DNA of 64,000 nt from Pachyseris speciosa (lineage: Eukaryota > Cnidaria > Anthozoa > Scleractinia > Pachyseridae): assembly GCA_016490735.1 (NCBI GenBank), contig JAEMWC010001356.1:1-64000 (forward strand), given 5' to 3'. Below the pieces are notes generated by a model that saw nothing but the letters and a program-made list of their open reading frames with translations, ran no database searches and had not been told where the DNA came from. Below, piece by piece: positions 1 through 10,882 of the stretch. Both the position numbers and the translations under genes were made by a program. The first letter of the stretch is position 1. Each line of letters starts with the position of its first letter.

Positions 1-1194
1 TTTTGTGCTTCCACAGGAAATTTCCAACTTCACAAAACAAACATGATAAATTTTAGTAAAAGGAAAAGTTGTTTTCCACGAGAAAATAGAAATAAAGAAG
101 ACGTTATTATAACACCTTAATGAATTTTATGTAATGCAGTATGCATGCTCACATCAATGAACTGTTTCAAAGGTGAACAGTGCGAGAAACGAAACTCACC
201 TTCAGTCTCTTTAACCAGTCTCTATTCAGTGGTTTTTAGCTTGAGAAGCTGTTATCAGGTGCTAAATGCGTTATTTGCTTGGAAGTTAAGTAGGCAGAGA
301 AGGTAGATTATAACAGAGAGAAATACGTGTTATTCTCTCTCTGAAAAGTTCGTGACTCGTTTGTCGTCAACAACTGAATGAATTTTCTCGAAAACGGCGC
401 CAACTTAACACCTGACCCCCGTGCAGATAGATACCACGTGAGTTAAATGCTCTTTCTGGATTGGGCCGTTGGGTTATGACACGTTCTTATTGGCTGGTTG
501 AAATACAAGAGTTTCTGGGAATTGGCGGGAAAAGGTTTGCAGCATGCGTCAGTAAACACATCTGATCCCTCAAAGGCCAAGTGAAACGGGCAACATTTTT
601 GTTTCAAGTTGTGGAGCAAAATTGTCGCATTATAAGTTTTTGTTGCTCTTATTTCTCTTATTTTCACCTCCAGGCACGCGAAACAATATTTTATACAGCA
701 GAAAGGAGATACTGTATTTACTTTTTTTGCAACATGAAAATCTGTTACACACAATTAGTATCACTAGGCCTAGTTACAAAAATGCCGTAAGATGGCCTAA
801 AAATCTATCCGGAAATTCTCCAAAAAATGGCTATAAATTTTTATATCTGAAAATCTCGATTTATCCCAATTTTTTCTTTTCCGAAATAATCACATAATTT
901 GCATAAAATGCAGGATTCTCGTGACCTGCAGTCAAATTACATGCAAACACCTTCAAACTGATTCAAAATGGTAAATTTATATACATACCTCTTACTAACC
1001 GAGTTCGAGGTCCGTACTGGTCCGCCGAGGGCCATGAATTACTGGCAAAAAACGAGGATCCGTAACTTACTGTACGGACCGAGAAAACGAGGTAGGTAAG
1101 ATATTTATTATATCTCTGAGGTTAATTCGGCGCGCGGGAAAGAAACTACCGTAAAACTCTATTAAGGCCCCGCTCTCTTTAACCCCCTCTCCCC

Positions 1195-1195
<1 letters not shown>
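1..1195. other. gene-free left flank
   Basis: I see no supported gene. Short ORFs occur (443-754 minus, 622-897 plus) but they lack a promoter and look random. The CG-rich GTCG/CGAC texture of the rest of the window is mostly missing. The stretch at 1000-1100 has partly inverted copies of a GTCCGTAC-like string and could be a host repeat. This may be host flank, but no junction can be proven. Confidence 0.4.
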
Positions 1196-1287
<92 letters not shown>

Positions 1288-1407
1288 CTGTCTCTCTCTG
1301 TCTCTCTCTGTCTCTCTGTCTCTCTCTCTCTCTGTCTCTGTCTCTCTGTCTGTCTCTCTCTGTCTCTCTGTCTGTCTCTCTGTCTGTCTGTCTGTCTCTC
1401 TCTCTCT
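1196..1407. repeat. CT/GT-interrupted microsatellite
   Basis: About 210 bp of CT dinucleotides with TGTCT interruptions, giving GA repeats on the other strand. A 120-residue minus-strand ORF of Arg/Glu/Asp repeats (1067-1429) is only a translation of this repeat. Confidence 0.95.
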
Positions 1408-2171
1408 TTAGCTTGATGTTTTTACCCACTAACCCTTTTTCCTATTGGTCAAAAGGGCTCGATGAGGTCATTAATGCGGGCGGGGTCCCAATGTCACATG
1501 ACCTTTCCCTGCCTTTTTATTGGTCAATTCGGTTTTTTCGTTTTACCCTCCCCTCCCACCGTAAAAACTTGATCCAAAAGCTGTCACGCGCCAATTAATG
1601 TACTCGCTTACCCCTCCTAAGGCAAAAAATTGGCATTGTCACGCGTGACAGGTAGTCGGCGGGGTTTGCTCGAACCGACAAAGACAAAGGGGGGGCAAAA
1701 AAAAAGACACGTCATGCCCGTTTTAGTTTCGCAATTTATTGTCGTCGTTGCATTTTTTATTTTTTTTTTTAACGAAACCCAAGCAAAAAATTCCTACGCG
1801 CGAGGAGAGCTACCACATCCCTTTTTTTCAAACTGAACCGAGCATCGGGGATGGCCAAGAAAAAAAAAATAATCTACATCTTTTTTTTTTTACACCGGCC
1901 GTGCTCTGAACGCGTCGTCACCTCCACGGCACAGTTTTTAACAATCGCAATGTATTCAAACGTAAAAAATCGAGACGCAAAAAACGTTACGACAAGTCGG
2001 GAAGTCGTACGCGCCACCGAGGGAAAAATCCCCAAAACGTTACACCGCAAAACGAACGAAACCGAAAAATGTCAAACGCGACTCCAAGAGCGCCAGGTGC
2101 CAAAAAAAAATTCCCCAAAAAACGTCATCGTAACGCGAAGGGGAATTTCCCTACATTTTTAAGAACGACGC
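1408..2171. other. intergenic, no convincing gene
   Basis: Two inverted CCAAT boxes (ATTGG near 1443 and 1520) and a perfect 14-bp palindrome at 1637-1650 (TGTCACGCGTGACA) are visible. ORFs at 1630-1836 and 1851-2162 are lysine/phenylalanine-rich, driven by A/T runs, and have no recognisable domain. Confidence 0.4.
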
Positions 2172-2179
2172 TATAAAAA
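2172..2179 (+). promoter_or_regulatory. TATA box of the NEMO-like gene
   Basis: TATAAAAA lies about 100 bp before the ATG at 2274. Spacing and strand match the TATA boxes of other genes in this window. Confidence 0.6.
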
Positions 2180-2273
2180 TTAGTCGACGCCATGAAAAAC
2201 TCGTCAGTTTAATCAAAAAGCCGCATCGACGATTAGAAGCGGACCGACGGACACGCACAAAAAAAGAATAAGA

Positions 2274-3796
2274 ATGGAAGAAGAAAATTCGAAACTCGAC
2301 GTTTCCGTCGAAGACCTTCGCGAAGATAACTTGCGCAAAATAATCGCGGGGTTGTGCGCGGAAAACAACAAGTTACGTTATCGACTCGCCGGCGTTCGAG
2401 GATTGGCGAAACAGTTGCACCAAAAACAACAAGAAGTTAAGTCTCTCGAAACGAAATGCGATTGCGTGGAAGGAACTCTGGCCAGGGCCGAAAACAGAAT
2501 CGCCCAGTTAAGTCACACGATTGCAACGAAAGAAACGCCGTCTCGAGGAGCCGTAGTAACGCTTGGCATATCCAAAAAAATCTTGGAAAGACTGACAATG
2601 GACAACACGAAACTTAGACAGGCCTTGAACCACGCATCAAAAAACATTGCCAACGGAGCGGACTTGATCGTGGAAAATCGCGAACTGCACGAAATTATAA
2701 TGGCGTTGAGAGACGAAAGAGACGCCAAGCTTCGAGAGACAGAGGAATTGAAAAAGTCGCTGGCCGCACTCGAAAACGAAGACGCGGAAGCTCTGAAGGA
2801 ACAAACCGTTTGTTGAACGAGCAAGTCACCAAGTTACACAAATACCTCGCAATTAAGCAAACGTTTTGCGAGACCATTGTCGCCGAAAACGAGTCCCTAA
2901 AAAAAACCCTGCAGTCGCAAAAGGGCGAAAGAATCACAGACGTTCGAGAATTAAAGGCGGCCGTCGGCGACGTCGCCAAAACGCAACCGGAGCTTCGAAG
3001 CATAGTGAGCCAGGTGTGGAGCGGCGGCGGCGATAGCGAGGAAGACGACGATAACGAAACGATCGTGGAAGAGGGAGAACAAGAACGCGAACCGTCGGCG
3101 CAAACGAAAGACGAGGCCCAAAAAGGAGCGAGTCCCGAACGGTCCCAAAACGACGCCGACGAATGCGCCGCGCAATACGAACAGGTCGTCCGTTTGCAAG
3201 AACAAAAAGGCGAACGAGCTGACGGCGCAATTAAAGAGCGCCCGGGAAGAGTTGACGGAATCGACGGAAAGCGCCAAAAAGCAGGCGGTCTGCATCGAAA
3301 ACCTTCGACGAGAAGTTCAAAATTTACGCTCGAACGCGGAGCAAATTGCAAGCGAGCGGGACAGACTGCAAGCGAACGTCGAAGAGTTGCAAAACGAACG
3401 CGGACTAATGCAGATGGCGCTCTCGAGCTACGAGACCGATTTTAAAAAGGAACGCGAAGAAAAATGCAACTTCGCGCGAGGTCAGAGGCAAACGCAGATG
3501 GAATTGAATCGCGTCGCGGGCCAGCACGAAGATTTGAAACGACGATACATGAATTTAATGCATCGCGTGCAACAAACGTACTCGTCGCCATCCTCGTCGA
3601 GTAATCGGTGCTCGGTGTCGAGTCCCAACGGCGGCGGCGGGGCGACGGCGACGGCGACTCTCTGCAGGTGGATGCTGCACCCACAACGAAACGTTTCGTG
3701 CGACAGAGCAACGAGTTGCAGTGCCCGACGTGCAAGAAAATGTTTCCCCACAATTGGTTAGAAAATCACATGAGAGATTGCGAAAGTCCATTTTAA
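2274..3796 (+). CDS. NEMO/optineurin-like coiled-coil ubiquitin adaptor, frameshifted
   Basis: Four overlapping frames (2274-2816, 2810-3445, 3252-3761, 3608-3796) read as one coiled-coil protein of about 500 residues. The N-terminal two thirds are heptad-rich with an acidic Glu/Asp linker. The segment around LSSYETDFKKEREE resembles the UBAN/CoZi ubiquitin-binding coiled coil of NEMO and optineurin. The C-terminus is a CCHC zinc finger, C-x2-C-x11-H-x3-C (CPTCKKMF...HMRDC), like the NEMO finger. Frame changes fall at an A run near 2803, an A run near 3204 and a G run near 3639, all in the same direction, so this is either a decayed gene or homopolymer error. Role inferred: binding polyubiquitin to modulate NF-kB or autophagy signalling. 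TAX1BP1-like is an alternative. Confidence 0.65.
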
Positions 3797-3867
3797 TTAA
3801 AAAGTGACTTTAAACGACTAGTTGGACGACACGAAGTCAACAAAAAAGAAAACAAAGAACCTCCCGT

Positions 3868-4130
3868 TTACTTTAGAATCGCGTAAATTTTGCAAATAAA
3901 AAATGTAATCACGCCGACGGCCAAAAAAAAATACTTTTTTTTTGTCAATTTATAGTACGGGTCCACGCACTTTTTACACAAGTCGGCATTAAAACGCGAG
4001 TCGCGCTCGGTTGTTATTAATTTTTTTACAATAAAAAGTTTTCGTTTTTTGCGTTTACCGAGCCGTTGTATTTTTTTTTTGCGAGAAAAAAATGAGTTAA
4101 ATACACAAGGTGCGGCAAATTGAGCACTTT
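3868..4130 (-). CDS. possible exon with C-terminal membrane segment
   Basis: The open frame ends in a hydrophobic stretch (YFFLAVGVITFFICKIYAIL) preceded by a basic, Cys-containing segment (DLCKKCVDPYYKL). It could be the tail of a small membrane protein. The same frame extends into the adjacent repeat array (to 4350) without a sensible start, so the real N-terminus is unknown and may lie on another exon. Weak call. Confidence 0.2.
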
Positions 4131-6660
4131 TTGGTCGGCCCGGTTTGCTCGCCCGCCCGCCCGCGCCATTCGCCCAAACACTCAACGCGGGCGAGCCGGG
4201 CTCAACGCACTCGTGGCGAAAACAACAACCCGCGACCCGGGCATTTTTAGTTAATTCGGCTCGCTTGCCCGCCCGCGCCATCTGCCCAAACACACAACGC
4301 GGGCGAGCCGGGCAGGCTCGCTCGCCCGCCCGCGCCATCTGCCCAAACACACAACTTGGGCGAACCGAACTCGGCTTAATTTTTACAATAAAAAATTTTT
4401 ACTTTTCCTTTTAAAAGCGATTGGCAAATTTTACCTCTGACTGACGCCAGACCATTTTACCCCGTTCAACGCCAGACAATTTTACTCGGCCCGGCTCGCT
4501 CGCCCGCCCGCGCCATTTGCCCAAACACACAATAAAAAATTTTTACTTTTCCTTTTAAAAGCGATCGGCAAATTTTACCTCTGACTGACGCCAGACCATT
4601 TTACCCGTTCAACGCCAGACAATTTTACTCGGCCCGGCTCGCTCGCCCGCCCGCGCCATTTGCCCAAACACACAATAAAAAATTTTTACTTTTCCTTTTA
4701 AAAGCGATCGGCAAATTTTACCTCTGACTGACGCCAGACCATTTTACCCCGTTCAACGCCAGACGATTTTACTCGGCCCGGCTCGCTTGCCCGCCCGCGC
4801 CATCTGCCCAAACACACAACTTGGGCGAACCGAATTCGGCTTAATTTTTACAGTAAAAAAATTTTACTTTTCCTTTTAAAAGCAATCGGCAAATTTTACC
4901 TCTGACTGACGCCAGACCATTTTACCCCGTTCAACGCCAGACAATTTTACTTGGCCCGGCTCGCTTGCCCGCCCGCGCCATCTGCCCAAACACACAACTT
5001 GGGCGAACCGAATTCGGCTTAATTTTTACAGTAAAAAATTTTTACTTTTCCTTTTAAAAGCGATTGGCAAATTTTACCCCGTTCAACGCCAGACGATTTT
5101 ACTCGGCCCGGCTCGCGTGGGCGAACCGAATTCGGCTTAATTTTTACAGTAAAAAATTTTTACTTTTCCTTTTAAAAGCGATCGGCAAATTTTACCTCTG
5201 ACTGACGCCAGACCATTTTACCCCGTTCAACGCCAGACGATCTTACTCGGCCCGGCTCGCTCGCCCGCCCGCGCCATCTGCCCAAACACACAACTTGGGC
5301 GAACCGAATTCGGCTTAATTTTTACAGTAAAAAATTTTTACTTTTCCTTTTAAAAGCAATTGGCAAATTTTACCCCGTTCAACGCCAGACGATTTTACTC
5401 GGCCCGGCTCGCGTGGGCGAACCGAATTCGGCTTAATTTTTACAGTAAAAAATTTTTACTTTTCCTTTTAAAAGCGATCGGCAAATTTTACCTCTGACTG
5501 ACGCCAGACCATTTTACCCCGTTCAACGCCAGACGATTTTACTCGGCCCGGCTCGCTCGCCCGCCCGCGCCATTTGCCCAAACACACAACTTGGGCGAAC
5601 CGAATTCGGCTTAATTTTTACAGTAAAAATTTTTTACTTTTCCTTTTAAAAGCGATTGGCAAATTTTACCTCTGACTGACGCCAGACCATTTTACCCCGT
5701 CCAACGCCAAACAATTTTACTTGTTAAAGGGAAACCCCCATCGGTGCTCGAAGTGTGGAACCTTTTTTTTAATTGTTAACATTGGGTAACCTTTCAACGC
5801 CATTTACCGCAAACCGCGCGCCGAGCAAATTCGAGCGAAAAAAAAAACTGACGGGCCCAACACGTGGGTGTAAAATTGCCACAGCAGCTGGGCGCTCGCT
5901 TTAATTTCGCCCGCCAAAACAACCACGCGAAAATACTCGATTCCTTCGATTCGAAAGGGCAAAAAGCCCTTATAACTAAAATATATATTATTTTTTAGGT
6001 GCAAATTGACCTGTTTGTTTAATTGTTTTTTCGCGCTCTTTTAAGAGTTAATTTTTAGTCGTTAAAGGCTTCCGTTTAAGTTGCGCCGTGGGTTGTTTAA
6101 ACACGAAGGCGTAATCGTTAATTGTTTTTTGTTTTTGTTAATTGGTTAAACACACGACTCGGGCGAGCCGGGTTGGGCGCACGTGGTGGAAACCATGGCT
6201 TGCAAGTCGGGGCACTTTAATTGTTCCGGCTCGCTTGCCCGCCCGCGCCATTCGCCCAAACACACAACTCGGGCGAGCCGGGCTCAACGCACGTGGCGAG
6301 CGCAATGACCGGCGACCCGGGGACTTGGTCGGCCCAACTCGCTTGCCCGCCCGCGCCATTTGCCCAAACACTTAACTTGGGCGCCAAAAACAATCACGCA
6401 AAAATACTCGATTCCTTTAATTTAAAGGGCGAACGCCAGACCATTTTTACCCTGTTCAACGCCAGACAATTTTACTCGCAGCAGCTGGGCGCTCGCTTTA
6501 ATTTCGCCCGCCAAAAACAACCACGCAAAAATACTTAATTTCTTCAATTCAAAGGGCGAATGCCAGACCATTTTACCCTGTTCAACGCCAGATAATTTTA
6601 CTCGCAGCAGCTGGGCGCTCGCTTTAATTTCGCCCGCCAAAACAACCACGCGAAAATACT
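4100..6660. repeat. GC-rich compound tandem repeat array 1
   Basis: Irregular tandem units share three blocks: a GC-rich block containing GCCCGCGCCATCTGCCCAAA, an AT-rich block containing TTTTTACTTTTCCTTTTAAA, and a block containing TGACGCCAGACCATTTTAC. The AT-rich block recurs about nine times between 4380 and 5720, spaced 115-185 bp. From 5870 to 6660 another unit (GCAGCTGGGCGCTCGCTTTA) recurs about three times. ORFs inside are repeat translations. The GC-rich motif recurs in the 56-57 kb array. Confidence 0.9.
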
Positions 6661-7793
6661 CAACACATAAAAATTAATTAGTTTAAAATATATATATATA
6701 TATCAGTGCAAGTTATTATTTTGTAAAGTTAGCTATTAAAAAAAGGCGTTCCTTGGCAAATAGCTAAACTTAGTTGCCGGCCTTCGTTTTACACATTTAA
6801 ACTGATTGTTTGCCAACAAATCAGGTAAGAAAAAACACGTTTCACGTTTTATTATTTAACGTAAACTTAATTGCTACAAACGCAACTTTTTAAAATGTAA
6901 ATTTGCTTTTTTTGCTTAACAAAAAAAAATTTTAACTGTTTTGCCCCATTTACACACGAGGCTTGCGTTGCCGGTTTTAAAGCAATAAAAAAATGAAAAA
7001 TAAAAAATGGTTAGGCGCTTGCACAAAAATAGAAATGAACCGTTTAATTTTACCCGTTTACCCTTTTAGTTACAAGGCTTTTCTTTTAACGAATAAAATT
7101 GTTTGGCATTAAACAAAGTACAATTTATAAAGTTACTCTTAAAAGAAAAAGGGTTAAGAAAAATAGTTTTTTAATTTATAGTTCTTTTAGTTTTTTAATC
7201 ATATACCTATTACCCTTAAAGGTGAATTTCATTGAAGCCCCTCAAAAAATTAAATATACGTTTTTTTATTTTATACAAACAGCTGTCGTCTACGTCAAAC
7301 ATAAATTTAATTTTACTGTCAATAAACCAAACAGATTAAGAGCAACACAAGGCTCTTTTAGCTTAATTCGGGTCAAATAAAAATTTATTTATTACATTTT
7401 ATTTTACGGTTATTACTTTTTTTTCTTGCAAAAAGAAATAAACTGTCGTTTTGTCGTTTATTTACCATTTGAATTAACATTGCAATAAATTGCTCGCGTG
7501 CGCCGCAAAGGGAATTGTTTTAGGTTTCGTTTGTTTAATGTTTAAATTTTAAACAACAATTTACTTTGGCCACAACACGTACGCATTGTGGCATGTTCGC
7601 CAAAACAAACAAAAAATAAAACAAAAAAATGCAAAAACCCGTTTGTAAAAAATTATTATTTTTTTTTTGCAATTCGCAAATAGCCAAGACCAAATTCATT
7701 AAAAAACTTTAATCTTGTCGCTTTTACGCCAACCGCTTAAAGCAGACGAATTAATTAACACGCGTCTCACGTTAACCCTCTCTATTTTTAGTC
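6661..7793. other. AT-rich intergenic region
   Basis: AT-rich with A/T homopolymers and a short TA run near 6690. An ORF at 7099-7380 (93 codons, Lys/Phe/Ile-rich) reflects composition only. The end carries a good 3' splice site (TCTCTATTTTTAG at about 7780-7791) just before the next ORF, so a leader exon may lie here; one candidate is a short ATG-containing segment near 7629. Confidence 0.4.
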
Positions 7794-7970
7794 ATGCCAA
7801 AAATAAAAAGAATAAAGAGAAAGGCTCAGAAACTACAAGCCGCAGCCGCGGACGGCAAACCCAAACCGCAAGAAGTGAAAAATACAAAACACGAAGAAAA
7901 TTTCAACAAGACAATAATTTTTATAGACTTGACTCTAGACGAAAACGGCTCGCCGCCAGCAACCCATTAA
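7794..7970 (+). CDS. small basic protein with SUMO-interaction motif
   Basis: A 58-codon ORF from ATG 7794. The N-terminus is strongly basic (PKIKRIKRKAQK), a plausible nuclear signal. The C-terminal end has IIFIDLTLDE, a textbook SUMO-interaction motif: hydrophobic I/V-D-L-T core followed by acidic residues. A consensus 3' splice site ends 2 bases before the ATG, so this is probably the last exon of a spliced gene, like several others here. SIM proteins of nuclear DNA viruses often act on SUMO-rich nuclear bodies; that role is inferred. Confidence 0.45.
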   Translation: MPKIKRIKRKAQKLQAAAADGKPKPQEVKNTKHEENFNKTIIFIDLTLDENGSPPATH

Positions 7971-8228
7971 ACGACTAAACGCACTGACAAATTAATTAAA
8001 TAAAAATAATTGCTACCCCATTTTGTCGCTGTCGAGTCGTTTCTTTGCAACTGCGGGGGTAACGGGCAACGAGCGGTCTTAAACAACACTTTAAACGCAA
8101 GTTTGCGCGCACTGCAAACGAAAACGGCGCCATTAAATGACGTTAAAGAACAAAAAATGCCAATTTGAACTACCCAAACCCCGCCGCATTTTGCGGTCGG
8201 TTCGCGGGTTTTCGGTCGCAACCTTCAG

Positions 8229-8792
8229 TCAAATGTCCAAGAGATTCACGTGCCATCGAACGCTTTTAAAAACGCCCTGTTGGTCTTGTTGCAAACCCAA
8301 GTTGATCACATTGTCCGTAATGAGCCGTTCCAGTTCTTTTACCACTTTGCAATCGTTGTCGACGTACTGATACCGTTCGAACCGGTCCAAAAAATCATTA
8401 AACGTGCGTCCTCTTGCCCTGGCCATTGCGTACAACAGGGCGTAGTGTCCACAAGTGTTCGAATCCGCGACTTGCATTTGCCAGCAATTGGAACTGACGC
8501 GATCGTAATGTTCAAACACCCATTTCACCAACGGGGCCGGCTTGTACCACGTCAAAGGCGCTCCTTGACTATCGAAGACTTCGCAGCAATCGTTTTCCGC
8601 ATAAAAGCTCAACCAGTGGGAGCCGGGCTTGTCGTGAGTATCGACGTTTACAATGTACGCGGACCTCGACGAAGGGTCGAGTTTTGTCGGTAGTCTGTTC
8701 GATGCAAACACGCCTTTGAAAATTGGCCGAAGACAAGGATCTTGTCTCGCCAAGTAATCCAGCTGTCGCGTGGTCAAGCCGAGAAACGCCAT
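8229..8792 (-). CDS. adenain-like (C5) cysteine protease
   Basis: 187 residues from the ATG at 8792; the open frame continues upstream to 8945 with no ATG. The N-terminus (LTTRQLDYLAR...FKGVFASNRLP) matches the start of adenovirus and Polinton/adintovirus maturation proteases. Catalytic residues are visible: His59 in GSHWLSFYA, Asp74 in VFDSQG, Gln107 and Cys114 in DSNTCGHYALLY, with the usual 7-residue Gln-Cys spacing. Length is close to adenain (about 204). Family members cleave capsid precursors at Gly-Gly type sites and resemble SUMO/ubiquitin proteases. It lies just downstream of, and on the same strand as, the SOCS gene, 44 bp from its stop. No Polinton capsid, ATPase or polymerase lies nearby. 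Confidence 0.85.
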   Translation of the reverse strand: MAFLGLTTRQLDYLARQDPCLRPIFKGVFASNRLPTKLDPSSRSAYIVNVDTHDKPGSHWLSFYAENDCCEVFDSQGAPLTWYKPAPLVKWVFEHYDRVSSNCWQMQVADSNTCGHYALLYAMARARGRTFNDFLDRFERYQYVDNDCKVVKELERLITDNVINLGLQQDQQGVFKSVRWHVNLLDI

Positions 8793-8836
8793 GTCGCTTT
8801 CGTTCACTGGCCAAGGTGTTTTTTTTAAAGGGCAAT

Positions 8837-9397
8837 TCACACGGGATAAGGATATTGCGTCAAATAAAGTTTCACCGAATTGGAAACGGACGAAGTTTGG
8901 TCTCGGCCGGCAAAAACGAGCTGCCGATTTAAAGTTCTCCGACACAAATGTCGAAGACTGAGAACTTCCTTATAAAACGGACTTTGCAAAAAAAATGTCG
9001 CTGTCCCAATGCGGTCCGATTCCTGCGAGGTAGCGGTAGCAGCCGCTCTGTCTTTGTGTTGCAAAGCGTTTTTCGACAACAACACGTAATAAAATACCAT
9101 TTTCACGACACAGTCAAATCGCGGAGCGGGTCGACTTTTTAAATCTTCGTTTCTCTGCCAAACCGCTTGGTCGCGTGTATCCAAAAAAAATAAGCCGTCG
9201 CGTAAAACAATTCTCACGTTGGTTATTCCAGTGGACGTGACGAGTGTCACGGTAAAAAGGTGCCCGGCGTCGCGACTATCGCGAACGAGAAACTTGCCGA
9301 CGGGTTGATTACGAAGCAGCGATGTTGCTTCCGTTCCAGTTATTGCTCCCCAATAAAATCCACTTTCGCGTAATCTTTGTAGCACAGAATCTAACAT
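8837..9397 (-). CDS. SOCS-like: viral SOCS homologue (SH2 + SOCS box)
   Basis: 186 residues, complete. An SH2 domain spans about residues 13-115: SGFYWG at the start, the phosphotyrosine-binding arginine Arg39 in KFLVRDS, then HLFTVTLVT and NVRIVLRDG. A SOCS box follows at about 147-186: the BC-box SLRHLCRRTL (Elongin B/C binding) and the closing YLTQYPYPV. The Cullin-5 box LPxP is not seen; SVSNSVKLYL occupies that place. Cellular SOCS/CIS proteins bind phosphotyrosines on cytokine receptors or JAKs and recruit a Cul5 E3. The N-terminus is very short, with no room for a full kinase-inhibitory region. The ATG region is repeated upstream in the 9.4-10.6 kb array. Likely captured from a host. 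Confidence 0.9.
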   Translation of the reverse strand: MLDSVLQRLRESGFYWGAITGTEATSLLRNQPVGKFLVRDSRDAGHLFTVTLVTSTGITNVRIVLRDGLFFLDTRDQAVWQRNEDLKSRPAPRFDCVVKMVFYYVLLSKNALQHKDRAAATATSQESDRIGTATFFLQSPFYKEVLSLRHLCRRTLNRQLVFAGRDQTSSVSNSVKLYLTQYPYPV

Positions 9398-10590
9398 GAC
9401 CGCTGTGTCGCGCCTTTCGTTTTAAACTCTCGCCGCACGACCGTTTACAGCAAACTGTTTATGCTCTGGTCTTTTGAAAATAAAATATATTTATTCTCTC
9501 GCCAATTACTTTAAAATTGGCAATGTTTTTTTGGTTTTTTTTAAGTCATTCGAAACTCCCCCCGGCGTTTCGTGCTGGCCATCTGTTACGAGCATTTGAA
9601 CCCGATCTTATCGATTTTCGATTCCGAGAAAAGCAAAAATACGCTCGCGGTTTTTTTACCCTCGCTGATTAACTAAAGTTTCTTAAAAAATTAAGGCTAT
9701 GTTTACACTATGCCGAATAGAATTTTGCGCCGTTGCGAAAAATACTAAAAATTCACTTTCGCATAATCTTTGTAGCACAAAATTTAACGCGACGGCTGTG
9801 TTGCGCCTTTCCTTTTAAACTCTTGCCGCACGACTGTTTACAGCAAACTGTTTATGCTCTGGTCTGTTGAAAATAAAATATATTTATTTTCTCGCCCATT
9901 GCTTTAAAATTGGCAATATATTTTTTTTAAATTATTTAACCCCCCCCCCCCCCCTCCCCCCGGCGTTTCGTGCTGGCCATTTGTTACGGGCATTTAAACC
10001 CAATCTTATTAATTTTCCGAGAAAAAAAAAAGCCAATTCCGAGAAAAAGCAAAAATACGCTCGCGGGTTTTTTACCCTCGCCGATTAACTAAAGTTTCTC
10101 AAAAAAATTAAGGCTATGTCTACACTATGCCGGATAGCATTTTATGCCGTTGCGAAAAATACTAAAAAAATTCACTTTCGCGTAATCTTTGTAGCACAAA
10201 ATTTAACACGACGGCTGTGTTGCGCCTTTCGTTTTAAACTCTCGCCGCACGACCGTTTACAGCAAACTGTTTATGCTCTGGTCTTTTAAAAATAAATATA
10301 TTTATTCTCTCGCCAATTGCTTTAAAATTGGCGATGTTTTTATATTTTTTTTAAGTCATTCGAAACCCCCCCCCCCCCCGGCGTTTCGTGTTGGCCATCT
10401 GTTACGGGCATTTAAACCCAATCTTATTAATTTTCCGAGAAAGAAAAGCACCAATTTCCGAGAAAAAGCAAAAATACGCTCGCGGGTTTTTTACCCTCGC
10501 CAATTAACTAAAGTTTCTCAAAAAATTAAGGCTGTGTCTACACTATGCCGAATAGCATTTTATGCCGTTGTAAAAAATACTACGGTCTGG
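9361..10590. repeat. three ~410-bp direct repeats upstream of SOCS
   Basis: The block starting at the SOCS 5' end (TTTGTAGCACA...CTCTCGCCGCACGACC...AAATACGCTCGCGG...) occurs at about 9361-9755, 9756-10173 and 10174-10590. Copies 2 and 3 contain degenerate SOCS starts (TTTAACGCGAC in place of the ATG region) and poly-C tracts at about 9941-9960 and 10366-10379. Each copy ends with GGCTATGTCTACACTATGCC or a close variant, a half-site of the MITE listed next. Short ORFs inside are not supported as genes. Confidence 0.85.
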
Positions 10591-10882
10591 TGTGAATGGC
10601 AGTGGCCCAGAACCGCCGCTATTTTTCCACTAGAATTCAATTTTTACTCCTCGTTGTTAATTTCCGTTTCGGTTTAATTTTTTGTTTACACTGCTCCCAA
10701 AAAGTGTCACGAAAACCTATCCGATATGTGACGATTCTCTTTCAAGACCGCAGCGGTCCAGCATTGCTCCGACGCAAAAAGTGTACCGAAATCATGGTTT
10801 TAAATGTGAACAAAAGCCCTATTCAATATGGTTTTTCGCGCCGGCACAAGAGCTATTCGGTATAATGTAGACATAACCTTAT
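10526..10882. mobile_element. MITE-like element with ~28-bp inverted ends
   Basis: The left end AGGCTGTGTCTACACTATGC and the inverted right end (complement of GGTATAATGTAGACATAACC) pair over about 28 bp with few mismatches. The ~300-bp interior has no coding potential. T/A-rich sequence flanks both ends but the target-site duplication cannot be fixed. Likely a non-autonomous DNA transposon that landed in the virus or host DNA. Confidence 0.6.

Noticed and set aside
1067..1429. 120-residue Arg/Glu/Asp ORF
   Set aside because: Pure translation of the CT microsatellite.
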